A stretch of DNA of 64,000 bases, from the NCBI RefSeq assembly GCF_047718555.1, contig NZ_JBDNRK010000010.1, forward strand, positions 1 through 64,000. Direction: 5' to 3'. Both the position numbers and the translations under genes were made by a program. The notes beneath the pieces are model-generated. The model worked only from the letters and a program-made list of their open reading frames with translations, was not told the origin of the DNA and made no database searches. Source of the stretch: Clostridium_I sp047718555. Its GTDB lineage: Bacteria; Bacillota; Clostridia; Clostridiales; Clostridiaceae. Of this stretch, positions 42,989 through 52,077 are shown one piece after another; the first letter of the stretch is position 1, and the number at the start of each line of letters is the position of its first letter.

Positions 42989-43488
42989 CATTGGAAGCTG
43001 CTAGATTAGTATTTGAGTGGCTTCCTAAAGCTTATGAAAATGGGCAGAATATGGAAGCTAGAGAAGCTATGCATCATGCATCAACCATTGCAGGAATGGC
43101 ATTTGCCAATGTATCATTAGGCATTGTTCATAGTTTAGCTCACAGTTTAGGAGGACAGTTTGGTATAACTCATGGCTTAGCAAATGCCATTTTACTTCCT
43201 TATGTCATAGAATATAATAGGCAAAATACGAACAAATATGATTTAATTGAAAAGAAATTAGGAATTGGTAATTTATCAGATGCTATAAGAAACCTAAATA
43301 AAATCTTAGAAATTCCAAGTTCATTTAATAAATTAAATCAAATAAGTGAAGAAAAATTTCAAGAAGTATTAAAAGAAATGTCTCAAAATGCATTTGAAGA
43401 TGCATGTACTTATACAAATCCGAGAGAAACAAATGCAGAAGAATTAGCAGAGCTTTTTAAGAATACTTATTATGGATTAAATGTATAA
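42974..43488 (+). pseudogene. C-terminal fragment of an iron-containing alcohol dehydrogenase
   Basis: The frame TDPLALEAARLVFEWLPKAY continues into AMHHASTIAGMAFANVSLGI, VHSLAHSLGG and THGLANAILLP. This is the iron-binding half of Fe-ADH/AdhE, with the metal histidines in HSLAHSLG and THG. The N-terminal NAD-binding half is absent. It begins one base out of frame from the truncated nitroreductase and overlaps its end, so the two were joined by a deletion. There is no start of its own beyond a TTG at 42991. Confidence 0.82.
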
Positions 43489-43565
43489 TGATAGTAGATA
43501 CTTCTGTAGTAGGAAAAGCATTGGATGGAATTAATGAAGCTTATAAAATACCTTTAGCTATTTAA
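43488..43565 (+). pseudogene. 25-codon remnant after the dehydrogenase fragment
   Basis: The ATG overlaps the previous stop (TAATG) and the frame reads MIVDTSVVGKALDGINEAYK then IPLAI. It may be the tail of another deleted gene; no ribosome site and no family recognised. Confidence 0.3.
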
Positions 43566-43590
43566 ATTTTTAAAACTAATAGTTACCTAA

Positions 43591-43627
43591 AAATGTATGT
43601 TATGCTTATTAGCCATAACATACATTT
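43591..43627. terminator. Bidirectional terminator between convergent genes
   Basis: A 14-bp perfect stem AAATGTATGTTATG with a 9-nt loop, A/T-rich on both sides. Confidence 0.75.
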
Positions 43628-43650
43628 TCTATTTCTCTTAATATATTTTC

Positions 43651-45709
43651 TCATTTGCTTATCAGATTATGAAATTCTTCCAGATCATTAGTTGGAGCTA
43701 AACATGAGTTATTTTTACAAACATAAGCTGTAGTTTTATTCTTAACCACTACATTATTCTTTATAAAAGGTATAAGCTTATAGATTTCTTCACTTTCATC
43801 ATTAAATATAATTTCAGAAAAAGGTAAGAATTTTTTATTTATTTCACTGATCATAGCTTTTGTACTGTTATCATTTATATTGCCTGCAATAACTACATGT
43901 GTTTCTGGAGTTATACTAGTTAGGAAAGCAGAAATTGTATTTATATACGCTGCTGGCACTTCATTTATCTTTTCTGCAAAGGTATTAAAAATTTCTCCAG
44001 CCTTTTGTTCTAATTTTTTGTCTCCAGTTATTCTTGACAACCTTATAATATTCATAGCTGCTACACTATTTCCAGATGGAATAGCCCCATCATATATTTC
44101 TTTTGATTTTAAAATGAGCTCTTCACTATCTTTACCGGAAAAGAATAATCCACTATTTTCTTCATCCCAAAAGTATTTAAGCATATCATCATTTAATCCC
44201 ACAGCTTTTCTTAAATAAGATGATTCAAAAGTTGTTTCATACGTTTCAATTAATCCAAACACTAGGAAGGCATAATCATCCAAATATCCTAAATTAGCAG
44301 CTTCTCCTTCTCTATATCTGCATAACAATCTCCCCTGTTCATTAATCAAATTATTAAAAATAAAGTTTATAGCCCGATCTGCTGCCTCTTTGTATTTTTC
44401 TACTTGAAATACTCTTCCTGCATAGGCCATAGCCGCTATCATAAGTCCATTCCATGCTGTGAGTATTTTATCATCTTTGTGCGGATGTACTCTTTTTTCT
44501 CTGTAATTGAATAGCTTCTCTATTGATTTTTGCAATCTATTCTTAATCTTTTCATTCTCAAGTTCTTCTAAATCTTCCCCTATTAAATTAATTATATTTT
44601 CACCTTCAAAATTACCTTTTTCTTTAGTTTCATAATACTCATTAAAAAAACTAGCCTCTTCTCCTAAAACATCTTCTATCTCCCTTTTATCCCATATATA
44701 GAACTTTCCTTCTACTCCTTCTGAATCCGCATCTTCCGCAGAATAAAAGCCTCCCTCTTCATGAGTCATATCTCTTAATATATAATCTAATATCTTTGTA
44801 GCTATTTCTTTATACCTATTTTTGTAAGTCAATTGATAAGTTTCTGTATATATAATAGCTAAAAGTGCATTATCATAAAGCATCTTTTCAAAATGAGGTA
44901 CTAACCATTTTGAATCCACTGAATATCTAGAAAATCCAAAGCCTATATGATCAAAAATTCCACCAGAATACATTGAATCTAAAGTATTTTCTACCATTTG
45001 CAGAACTTCTTTATCACCCTTTGCCTTATAATATCTTAAAAGAAAACTTAAATTATGTGGTGTCGGAAATTTAGGTGCACTACTAAATCCGCCAAATACC
45101 GGATCATAGCTATTCCTTAATGAATCATAAGCATCCTTTATTATATTTTCACTTATTTTACCCTTTTTATCCACAGTCTGATTCTGTAAAAAGTCAACAA
45201 TGTTATTACTTGATTCTAATAAAGCATCTTTTTTCTCTATCCACATTGCATTTATTTTATCTAATAACTCCATAAGCCCCATATGTCCATACTGAGTCTT
45301 CTTAGGTAAATATGTTCCTGCAAAAAAAGGTTTTTTATCTGGGGTCATAATAATTGTAAGAGGCCATCCACCGCTGCCTGTGATAGCTTGACACACTGAC
45401 ATATATATATTATCTATATCTGGTCTCTCTTCTCTATCCACTTTAATTGCTACAAAATATTTGTTTAATAATTCTGCTACTTCATTATCTTCAAAAGATT
45501 CTTTTTCCATAACATGACACCAATGACAAGTTGAATTGTGTACCCAACTATGAATACCCAATAGATAAAAAAATGGGTTTGTTCTCTTTCTCTGCTTTCT
45601 GAAATGCTTCATCACTCCAACTATACCAATTTACAGGATTATAAGCGTGTTGGAGCAGATACGGAGATTTTTCATTAATTAATCTATTAGGCTTACTATT
45701 TGAGTTCAT
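43651..45709 (-). pseudogene. DUF255 thioredoxin-domain protein (YyaL-like), frameshifted
   Basis: The true start is the ATG at 45709 behind AAAGGAGGTGG, giving MNSNSKPNRLINEKSPYLLQ, the normal family N terminus. After PIFLSIGYS the frame hits a stop at 45548. A 19-base insertion (minus strand, TAGTTGGGTACACAATTCA) separates TCA from ACTTGTCATTGG, where intact genes read GYSTCHWCHVM. Downstream of the insertion the frame is open for about 630 codons: CHWCHVMEKESF, DREERPD, GGWPL and the glycosidase-like remainder. The product is split just before the CxxC. Confidence 0.88.
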
Positions 45710-45786
45710 AACACCACCTCCTTTATTTATTCTTGATTATAGTATAACCCAGATAATTATTTTCAGTCTCTAGAATTTAAAAAAGA

Positions 45787-46021
45787 TAGACACCAGCGAG
45801 GTGATCTCTACTGATGCCAAGAACTCTGTTTATCTAACCATTAAATTCTGCCAGATATTTAAAATATCTTCTGGATTATTATTACTCACTTACCTTTTTG
45901 GATTTTTTCTCTAGTTGCTTATTTATCTTATTTTGAAACTTTAAGAATTATCCATGGACATGTTGCTGTAAAACTCCTCCTCCTAAAGGTGGAGTTTTAC
46001 AGCGGCTAGTCATCGGATAAA
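45787..46021. repeat. TTATCC...GGATAA repeat, rearranged copy
   Basis: It contains the inverted GCCAAGAACTCTGTTTA module near 45816-45832 and the core from TTATCC (45948) to GGATAAA (46021), with a perfect AAACTCC...GGAGTTT internal hairpin. Other parts of the 45710-46167 gap are AT-rich without a gene. Confidence 0.7.
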
Positions 46022-46035
46022 TCCTAAAAAATAAA

Positions 46036-46083
46036 AAAATCCTACTCCTTCTGATATAAAATATTAAACGGAATAGGATTTTT
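46036..46083 (-). terminator. Terminator after the CmpB-like gene
   Basis: AAAAATCCTACTCC faces GGAATAGGATTTTT with a loop of about 20 nt; minus-strand 3' flank is T-rich. Confidence 0.7.
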
Positions 46084-46167
46084 ATATGTTTTAAAAAGTA
46101 TTATGGAAAATTTTCAGATTATGAACACTTAAAAAATATAGTGTTTTCATTAGTAGATTAGTAATTT

Positions 46168-46587
46168 TTAGCCATGAGCTCCCAGTAAAAAAAACAACCT
46201 ATCAATGGCATCGTGAACTCTTTCAAAAGCAAGACCACAAAAAAACCAAACTGGTGCAAAATCCAGTCTAATTAACCCATTAATAGATAATGGACCATTG
46301 CCGTAATTCCATGGACATACCCCTATAATGTCTCTTAAAAGCCAGCCGCTTAAATATTCAATAGAAAATAAAATTACCATGTAAACGCCTCCCCTTAATA
46401 TAAGGGGCCAACTTCTAATCTTATCATGCATGGGTTCAAGGAAAACAGCTAATCCATAGATTAAAAACATCCATATATAAGTATATCCTGTAAGCTTGAT
46501 GTCTCCTCTCATCAATGAGCCAAATCCCGTCCAAAATATTTCAGCACTTAATCCTAAGAATCCATATATTATAAATCTTTTTCCCAT
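46168..46587 (-). CDS. CmpB-like membrane protein (putative ABC-transporter type IV)
   Basis: 139 aa with four hydrophobic segments. The signature EYLSGWLLRDIIGVCPWNYG (about 79-98) is that of the PF06541 family, annotated as putative ABC transporter type IV but of unproven function. No ATPase gene is adjacent. No strong ribosome site is seen. It lies downstream of surE on the same strand. Confidence 0.82.
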   Translation of the reverse strand: MGKRFIIYGFLGLSAEIFWTGFGSLMRGDIKLTGYTYIWMFLIYGLAVFLEPMHDKIRSWPLILRGGVYMVILFSIEYLSGWLLRDIIGVCPWNYGNGPLSINGLIRLDFAPVWFFCGLAFERVHDAIDRLFFLLGAHG

Positions 46588-46645
46588 GAATATATATTTT
46601 GTATTTATCCATAAAATATTCTAGATAATAAAATAATTTTTCAAA

Positions 46646-47401
46646 TTATTTTATCCATCTTTCCACGTCCTTAAGAATCTTAAAATTTGTCAAATCATAA
46701 TGCAGTGGTGTCAATGTAACATATCCTTCCCTTAAAAAGTGTACATCAGTGTCCTCTTCATGAATGGGATTGATTTTTCCATTTAGCATAAAACTTGCAG
46801 TATCAGTAGATTTTTTAATACTTTCGTAATTATGATTATAAACCCTACCACCAATTCTACATATTTTAATTCCCTTTATATTATTCTCTACTAATCCAGG
46901 CACATTTACATTTAAAACTACATCCTTATATGAATTATTTTTTTCTGCTAAATTTAAAATTTTCTTGGCATACTTTGCAGCAGTAGAATAATTTTTAAAA
47001 TTTTTATCAGCATGGACAGATACTGCTACAGAAGGTATATTATTAATGGCAGCTTCAATAGCAGCAGATACCGTTCCAGAATAAAGTATATCATTTCCTA
47101 AATTAGCACCTATATTTATTCCTGATACCACCATATCAATATCCTTATCTACTAGTTTCACCATTCCTATTCTCACACAATCGGCGGGAGTTCCCGTAAC
47201 ACTGTACGCTGGTGATTTTAAATTATCTATTTTTACTTTCTTTACTATTAAAGGCTGGGAAATAGTTATAGAATGCCCACAAGCGCTTTTCTCACTATCT
47301 GGTGCAACAACAGTTAATTCATAATATTTTTCAAGTTCTCTTGCTAAAGTATGAAGCCCTTTTGCATTTATACCATCATCATTCACTAGTAATAATCTCA
47401 T
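46646..47401 (-). CDS. surE: 5'-nucleotidase SurE
   Basis: 251 aa. It starts with the metal-binding LLLVNDDGI motif, followed by VVAPDSEKSACGHSITI and the VSGINIGANLGNDILYSGTV segment of the active site. SurE removes phosphate from nucleoside monophosphates in stationary phase and stress. CGGAGGG precedes the ATG. It is 58 bp ahead of the CmpB-like gene, possibly co-transcribed. Confidence 0.95.
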   Translation of the reverse strand: MRLLLVNDDGINAKGLHTLARELEKYYELTVVAPDSEKSACGHSITISQPLIVKKVKIDNLKSPAYSVTGTPADCVRIGMVKLVDKDIDMVVSGINIGANLGNDILYSGTVSAAIEAAINNIPSVAVSVHADKNFKNYSTAAKYAKKILNLAEKNNSYKDVVLNVNVPGLVENNIKGIKICRIGGRVYNHNYESIKKSTDTASFMLNGKINPIHEEDTDVHFLREGYVTLTPLHYDLTNFKILKDVERWIK

Positions 47402-47571
47402 ATTGTCCCTCCGAGTTAATTGATTCGAAATATTATAATTATAATGTTAAAGAATTCTTATGCTAAAATCAATTAATTTATTAAACTAAATAATTTTCCA
47501 TAGAGCATTAACTATCCCAAAATAATATTTCAGATATTATTATAATATTGTGTATATAAACATTTGAACAC

Positions 47572-47611
47572 AAAAATAACTGCTTTAAAATAATTTAAAA
47601 CAGTTATTTTT
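47572..47611 (-). terminator. Terminator of the cysteine operon
   Basis: AAAAATAACTG...CAGTTATTTTT with a second inner TTTAAA pair; on the minus strand the 3' arm is U-rich and continues into TTG. It lies about 90 bp after mccA. Confidence 0.75.
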
Positions 47612-47699
47612 ATATATTTAGATTTATCCCATGATTAAATTAAAATAAATTATTTTTTCTCTAGAATTTATTGATATATAGGCTATTCTTTAAAATCTG

Positions 47700-48608
47700 T
47701 TAATAAATATTCTTACTAAAATACCTATCCCCTCTGTCTGGGAAAACTGTTACGATATTTCCACTATCTATTTTTTCTGAAAGCTTTAATGCAGCTACCA
47801 TGGCTGCTCCTGATGAGCTTCCAACTATAATACCCTCTTTAAATGCCAGCTCTCTTACCATATCAAAAGCCTCCTCATCCTTTACTTTGATAATCTCATC
47901 TACTAATTTCATATCCATAGTATGTGGTATAAAATTATTTCCTATACCCTCAATGTCATAACATCCTTCTATGCCTCCACCCATAGTTGAACCTTCTGGA
48001 TCTGCTAATATACCTTTAATATTTGGATTCTTTTCTTTCAAATATTTTACGATACCCGTATAAGTGCCACCACTTCCTGCTCCAGCTACAAAATGATCTA
48101 TTTTACCATCTAGATCTCTATATATTTCAGGTCCGGTAGTTTCATAGTGAGCTAGTGGATTTGTAGCATTTTCAAATTGTCGCAAACTTGTAGAGTTTTC
48201 AATGGTATTTAATAATTCATCTGCCTTTGCAACCGCTCCAAGCATCCCATCTTTTCTTGATGTATTTATAATTTTAGCACCTAATGCTTTCATAAGCGTC
48301 TGTTTTTCCACAGAAAACTTTTCTGGAACAACAAAAATAACATTATAACCTTTATTGATAGCCGCAAGAGCCACCCCTATTCCTGTGTTTCCAGCTGTTG
48401 CTTCTACTATTGTGTAACCAGGCTTTAAAAGTCCCTTCTCTTCTGCATCTTCTATCATATAAACGCCTATTCTATCTTTAACACTTCCACCAGGATTATT
48501 TGTTTCCAGTTTAGCAAAAATATTAATTCCTTTTTTGCCTACTATATGATTAATCTTTATAAGTGGAGTGTTTCCTATGAGATCTCTAATATCCTCTATA
48601 TATTTCAC
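47700..48608 (-). CDS. mccA: PLP-dependent cysteine synthase / cystathionine beta-synthase (MccA/CysK type)
   Basis: 302 aa, fold-type II PLP enzyme. The lysine that binds PLP is in NNPGGSVKDRIG, the substrate loop is EATAGNTGIG and the phosphate cup GAGSGGTYTG. It could make cysteine from O-acetylserine, or cystathionine from homocysteine. The neighbouring mccB and the B. subtilis operon order (methyltransferase-mccA-mccB) favour the reverse trans-sulfuration role, but CysK activity is not excluded. GTG start behind AAGGGAT. Last gene of the Cys T-box operon. Confidence 0.88.
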   Translation of the reverse strand: MKYIEDIRDLIGNTPLIKINHIVGKKGINIFAKLETNNPGGSVKDRIGVYMIEDAEEKGLLKPGYTIVEATAGNTGIGVALAAINKGYNVIFVVPEKFSVEKQTLMKALGAKIINTSRKDGMLGAVAKADELLNTIENSTSLRQFENATNPLAHYETTGPEIYRDLDGKIDHFVAGAGSGGTYTGIVKYLKEKNPNIKGILADPEGSTMGGGIEGCYDIEGIGNNFIPHTMDMKLVDEIIKVKDEEAFDMVRELAFKEGIIVGSSSGAAMVAALKLSEKIDSGNIVTVFPDRGDRYFSKNIY

Positions 48609-48654
48609 GATTTTATCCCTTCTTTATAATAAAATATGAAAAATTCACACTATC

Positions 48655-49800
48655 TTATATGCTGCTTTCATTTAGAGCTGCAGTTAAATCTTCTAATAAA
48701 TCCTGAGAATTTTCTATTCCAACGGATAATCTTATTAAATTATCTACAATTCCAACTTCTTGTCTTATATCATATGGAATTGCCGCATGAGTCATGGAAG
48801 CTGGATGGCATATCAAGGATTCCACTCCACCAAGACTTTCACCAAAGGTAATTAGCTTTAAGCTTGATAAAAATTTCTTGTAATCAATTTTATTACTTAG
48901 TACAAAGGATATTACTCCACCATATCCCTTTGCTTGTTTTTTCTGAATATCATGACCTGGGTGGTCTTCAAATCCAGGATAGTAGACTTTTTCTACTTCC
49001 TCTCTATTTTTCAAGTATTCTGAGATTATTTTACTGTTCTCATTATGTCTGTCCATTCTTACAGCTAATGTTTTTATTCCTCTTACTAATAAGAAAGAGT
49101 CGAAAGGTCCAAGGACTCCTCCAGTAGAATTTTGAATAAAATGTAATTTTTCAGCCAATTCCTCGCTATTTACTACTACAAGACCTGAAACAACATCACT
49201 ATGTCCTCCCAAATATTTAGTAGCACTGTGGATAACTATATCTACGCCTAAATCTATTGGTGTTTGAAGATATGGAGTCATAAAAGTGTTGTCCACTATA
49301 GTAAAAATTCCTTTTTCTTTTGCTATTTTTGATATACCCTCTATATCAGTTATGTCCATAAGGGGGTTTGTTGGTGTCTCTATATATATTGCTTTTACAT
49401 TTTCATCCACATTATTTTTTACTGCTTCTAAATCTGTAGTATCAACAATTTTATATCCTATATTGAAATGATTGAAAACTTTATCTAAAACTCTAAAGGT
49501 TCCACCATAGACATTGTTAGATATTATAACCTTGTCTCCAGTTTTAAATAGAGATATAACTGCTGTAATTGCCGCCATACCGGAGGCAAAAGCAAAACCA
49601 GCATATCCATGTTCCAAATCTGCTATAAGTTTTTCTAAAGCTTCTCTTGTTGGATTGCCTGTCCTTGAATATTCATATCCTGTGTTGTGTCCAAAGCTTG
49701 GCTGCTTATAAGTTGAAGTCTGATAAATAGGCACATTTACTGCACCAGTCTTCTCATCTCCATCTATTCCTCCATGAATTACTAATGATTCAATTTTCAT
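48655..49800 (-). CDS. mccB: Cystathionine gamma-lyase/synthase family (MccB-like)
   Basis: 381 aa, Cys/Met-metabolism PLP family. The lysine is in HSATKYLGGHSDVVSG near residue 200; YSRTGNPTREALE and the SLGGVESL segment near the C terminus are diagnostic. With MccA it would turn homocysteine into cysteine through cystathionine. Closely related homologues act as gamma-synthases, so direction is inferred from operon context. GGGAGGAAG precedes the ATG, 46 bp before mccA. Confidence 0.9.
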   Translation of the reverse strand: MKIESLVIHGGIDGDEKTGAVNVPIYQTSTYKQPSFGHNTGYEYSRTGNPTREALEKLIADLEHGYAGFAFASGMAAITAVISLFKTGDKVIISNNVYGGTFRVLDKVFNHFNIGYKIVDTTDLEAVKNNVDENVKAIYIETPTNPLMDITDIEGISKIAKEKGIFTIVDNTFMTPYLQTPIDLGVDIVIHSATKYLGGHSDVVSGLVVVNSEELAEKLHFIQNSTGGVLGPFDSFLLVRGIKTLAVRMDRHNENSKIISEYLKNREEVEKVYYPGFEDHPGHDIQKKQAKGYGGVISFVLSNKIDYKKFLSSLKLITFGESLGGVESLICHPASMTHAAIPYDIRQEVGIVDNLIRLSVGIENSQDLLEDLTAALNESSI

Positions 49801-49929
49801 AATTAATTTCTTCCTCCCTGTATTTTAAATTTATATATCTTAAGATAAACTACATATTGAATATGATAAGTCTATTTTGTATCAGACAAAGAAACAAATT
49901 TTAAATATAAAAACCTCTATTTATAGAAT

Positions 49930-49973
49930 ATGATGCAAAATAGACTAACATACTTAATAGTTATTTTTTACTA
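49930..49973. repeat. Fragment of the MITE-like element at a stop codon
   Basis: GCAAAATAGACTAACATACT followed by TAATAGTTATTTTTTACTATGC parallels the right end of copy A (CAAAATAGACTAGCATACTGACTAGTTATTTA...). It ends in the methyltransferase stop codon. Confidence 0.55.
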
Positions 49974-50597
49974 TGCTTTAATTGCAGAAGCTATGAATAT
50001 GCCCGTTTGGGTATATTCACCCTTACTGGAGTAGCCCTTACAAAATAAATCTGTATTATCTATATTAATATTTTCAAAACCTGACTTTTTAAGCCACTTA
50101 GTTATTTGAGCATTTGAAAAGCCAAGCCATTCATCAAACATCTCTTCTCTTGCCCACTCACCATTATGCTCCATGACATCAGATATAACTACGCTTCCTC
50201 CTCTTTTTAATATCCTGCTCATTTCATCTATAGCTTTTTCTGCATCACGTATATGATGTAAAGCCATATTTATAAATACAGCATCTAAAGATTCATCAAA
50301 TAGAGCTATATTATCAAGAGAAGATTTTAAAGGATATACATTTTTTAAACTGCTTTTTATTACTGAATTTTTTAATTCTTTTAACATATTAACTGAATTA
50401 TCTATGGAAAATACTAAGCTAGCTTCATTAGCTAAGGCTATAGAAATAAATCCTGTACCACAACCCAAATCTGCAACAATTTTATCCTTTACATTTACTT
50501 TAGATAAAACCTTGTACTTTAATCTCTCCTCAAAATACTCACTTCTAATCACATTCCACTTTTGTGCAATATTGTTGAAATACTGAGTAGAGTTCAT
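49971..50597 (-). CDS. SAM-dependent methyltransferase (YrrT-like position)
   Basis: 208 aa class I methyltransferase: motif I VADLGCGTGFISIAL, then FSIDNSVNML, AVFINMALHHIRD and MSRILKRGGSVVISD. AAGGAGGA precedes the ATG. It is the first gene of the Cys T-box operon ahead of mccB and mccA, the position YrrT holds in Bacillus. A role in feeding S-adenosylhomocysteine into homocysteine and then cysteine is plausible. The acceptor is unknown, and no mtnN/luxS gene is present here. Confidence 0.86.
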   Translation of the reverse strand: MNSTQYFNNIAQKWNVIRSEYFEERLKYKVLSKVNVKDKIVADLGCGTGFISIALANEASLVFSIDNSVNMLKELKNSVIKSSLKNVYPLKSSLDNIALFDESLDAVFINMALHHIRDAEKAIDEMSRILKRGGSVVISDVMEHNGEWAREEMFDEWLGFSNAQITKWLKKSGFENINIDNTDLFCKGYSSKGEYTQTGIFIASAIKA

Positions 50598-50728
50598 TGA
50601 ATATTCCTCCTTATTATATTATTCCTATTGATATACTATGAATAACTATAAAAAAAATTGACATACTAACTGTAATATAAATATTACAGTATATTTTTTG
50701 TGAAGAATATAAATTATATGGTTCAAAT

Positions 50729-51016
50729 AAAAAACTCCTACCTCCTATATAGAGGCAGAAGTAACTTCCGCGATTCCACTCTATTTATCATATAAATAAA
50801 TTATGACATCTTAAGTTTCGGTACTATCATACCTTAACGCTTTAACGGGCGTACACGCTGAAATCTACAAATCTACTTTATTTTCGAAACAGTGCTCAAA
50901 GATGCATTCACATAAATAATACTAAAAATCCCTTCCAGCCTAGGAGATTTTTCTCTTTTAGCTTACATTATGCTACTTATTCTTATCAAAGCATTTAAAA
51001 ATTATTCTTAATTCTT
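50729..51016 (-). promoter_or_regulatory. T-box riboswitch, cysteine (UGC) specifier
   Basis: On the minus strand AGAGTGGAATCGCGG (about 50782-50768) is the T-box sequence, followed by a 10-bp terminator CTTCTGCCTC...GAGGTAGGAG-type stem and TTTTTT. Stem I has loop-E AGTA at 50977-50974 facing GAA at 50909-50907, so the next triplet TGC (50906-50904) is the specifier, reading cysteine. Starvation for charged tRNA-Cys should switch on the methyltransferase-mccB-mccA operon. The AGAGA apical arm explains the AAAAATC...GATTTTT hairpin at 50929-50957. Confidence 0.88.
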
Positions 51017-51022
51017 TAGTAC

Positions 51023-51051
51023 ATAATATTCCAAAGTTTAAAATTTGTCAA
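51023..51051 (-). promoter_or_regulatory. Sigma-A promoter of the cysteine operon
   Basis: TTGACA (51051-51046), 17-bp spacer, TATTAT (51028-51023), starting 12 bp after the hisE stop codon. Confidence 0.82.
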
Positions 51052-51062
51052 TAATATTTTTA

Positions 51063-51389
51063 TTACAGATTTTCTATTTCTCTTCTCTCAGGCTTTTTAT
51101 TTCCTGTTTTAGACTCTCTTTTAATTAATTCAGCTTCAATATCCTTTAAATTTATGCCTTGATTTGCTAGTAATACCAACAGATGGTATATCAAATCACA
51201 AGTTTCCATTACAAGTTCTTCTGAATTATTATTTTTTGCTGCTATTATTGTCTCAGTACTTTCTTCTCCTACTTTTTTTAGTATCTTGTCTATTCCCTTT
51301 TCAAATAGATAATTTGTATAGGAATCTTTTATTGGATTAGCTTTTCTATTTACAATAGTGGCATAAAGTTCTTCAATAATTTCTTTCAT
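51063..51389 (-). CDS. hisE: Phosphoribosyl-ATP pyrophosphatase
   Basis: 108 aa, all-alpha MazG-like NTP pyrophosphatase. The metal-binding EESTETIIAA and ETCDLIYHLLVLL helices are typical. It makes PR-AMP, the second step of histidine synthesis. In this operon hisE is a separate gene from hisI. It is the last gene of the his cluster and ends only 12 bp before the next promoter. Confidence 0.95.
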   Translation of the reverse strand: MKEIIEELYATIVNRKANPIKDSYTNYLFEKGIDKILKKVGEESTETIIAAKNNNSEELVMETCDLIYHLLVLLANQGINLKDIEAELIKRESKTGNKKPERREIENL

Positions 51390-51471
51390 GTACCTACATT
51401 CCCTTCTTTAATAATTAATTTTTATAAGTAAATTAATACTATGTAGCGTTTTAATTCGTAATATTAGAAAT

Positions 51472-51579
51472 TTATGAATTTTTCCTTATGTATATTCTTA
51501 ATGCTTTGATTAGAAGATAAATTAAATAAATTACTATTACGGTTGGTATAATTATAATAAGTAAGAACAAAGTGCCCAA
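51472..51579 (-). CDS. 35-aa single-span membrane peptide inside the his operon
   Basis: From a TTG at 51579 behind AAAAAGGGGATGG, the frame encodes one long helix (TLFLLIIIIPTVIVIYLIYL) and a basic tail ending RIYIRKNS. An in-frame stop upstream makes this the only start. It lies between hisI and hisE on the same strand. Small Clostridium peptides with a YLLIKAL-basic tail occur elsewhere (from memory). No histidine-related function is known. Confidence 0.6.
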   Translation of the reverse strand: MGTLFLLIIIIPTVIVIYLIYLLIKALRIYIRKNS

Positions 51580-51648
51580 TAAACTCCCATCCCCTTTTTA
51601 TTAGTTCGTCTTTTTTTATTTTTACGAATTAAATATATAACAATTACT

Positions 51649-51978
51649 CTAAATATCAACTGTTTTAAAAAAACAACTTCTACTTCCTGTATGGCAGGCT
51701 GCTCCTATTTGCTCAACCTTTATAAGCAATGTATCATTATCACAGTCTAAACTTATACTTTTAACATATTGAAAATGACCTGAAGTAGCACCTTTATTCC
51801 AATATTCATTTCTTGAACGGCTCCAAAACCAGGTAGTTTTAGTTTCTATAGTCTTTTTTAAGGATTCCTTATTCATATATGCCAGCATTAAAACCTCATC
51901 ATTTTTCACATCTACAATAATAGCTGGTACTAAACCCTTAGTAAAATCTACAGACTCTAGTAATTCATTCTTATCCAT
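51649..51978 (-). CDS. hisI: Phosphoribosyl-AMP cyclohydrolase
   Basis: 109 aa. It opens the purine ring of PR-AMP, step three of histidine synthesis. Zinc and magnesium ligands are in SLDCDNDTLLIKV and GAACHTGSRSCF; the WSRSRNEYWNKGATSGH signature is intact. Monofunctional, since hisE is separate. TAGGTGA precedes the ATG. Confidence 0.96.
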   Translation of the reverse strand: MDKNELLESVDFTKGLVPAIIVDVKNDEVLMLAYMNKESLKKTIETKTTWFWSRSRNEYWNKGATSGHFQYVKSISLDCDNDTLLIKVEQIGAACHTGSRSCFFKTVDI

Positions 51979-52077
51979 ATTTTCACCTACTTTAAACTTC
52001 CATAATTTAATTATTTATTAGCATTTATATAGACTTCACCATTACTTAATTCAAACCAATAGAAAATTGCAATGAAA

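Noticed and set aside
50929..50957. AAAAATC...GATTTTT hairpin read as the his operon terminator
   Set aside because: It lies downstream of the cysteine-operon promoter and fits the stem I apical arm of the T-box leader.
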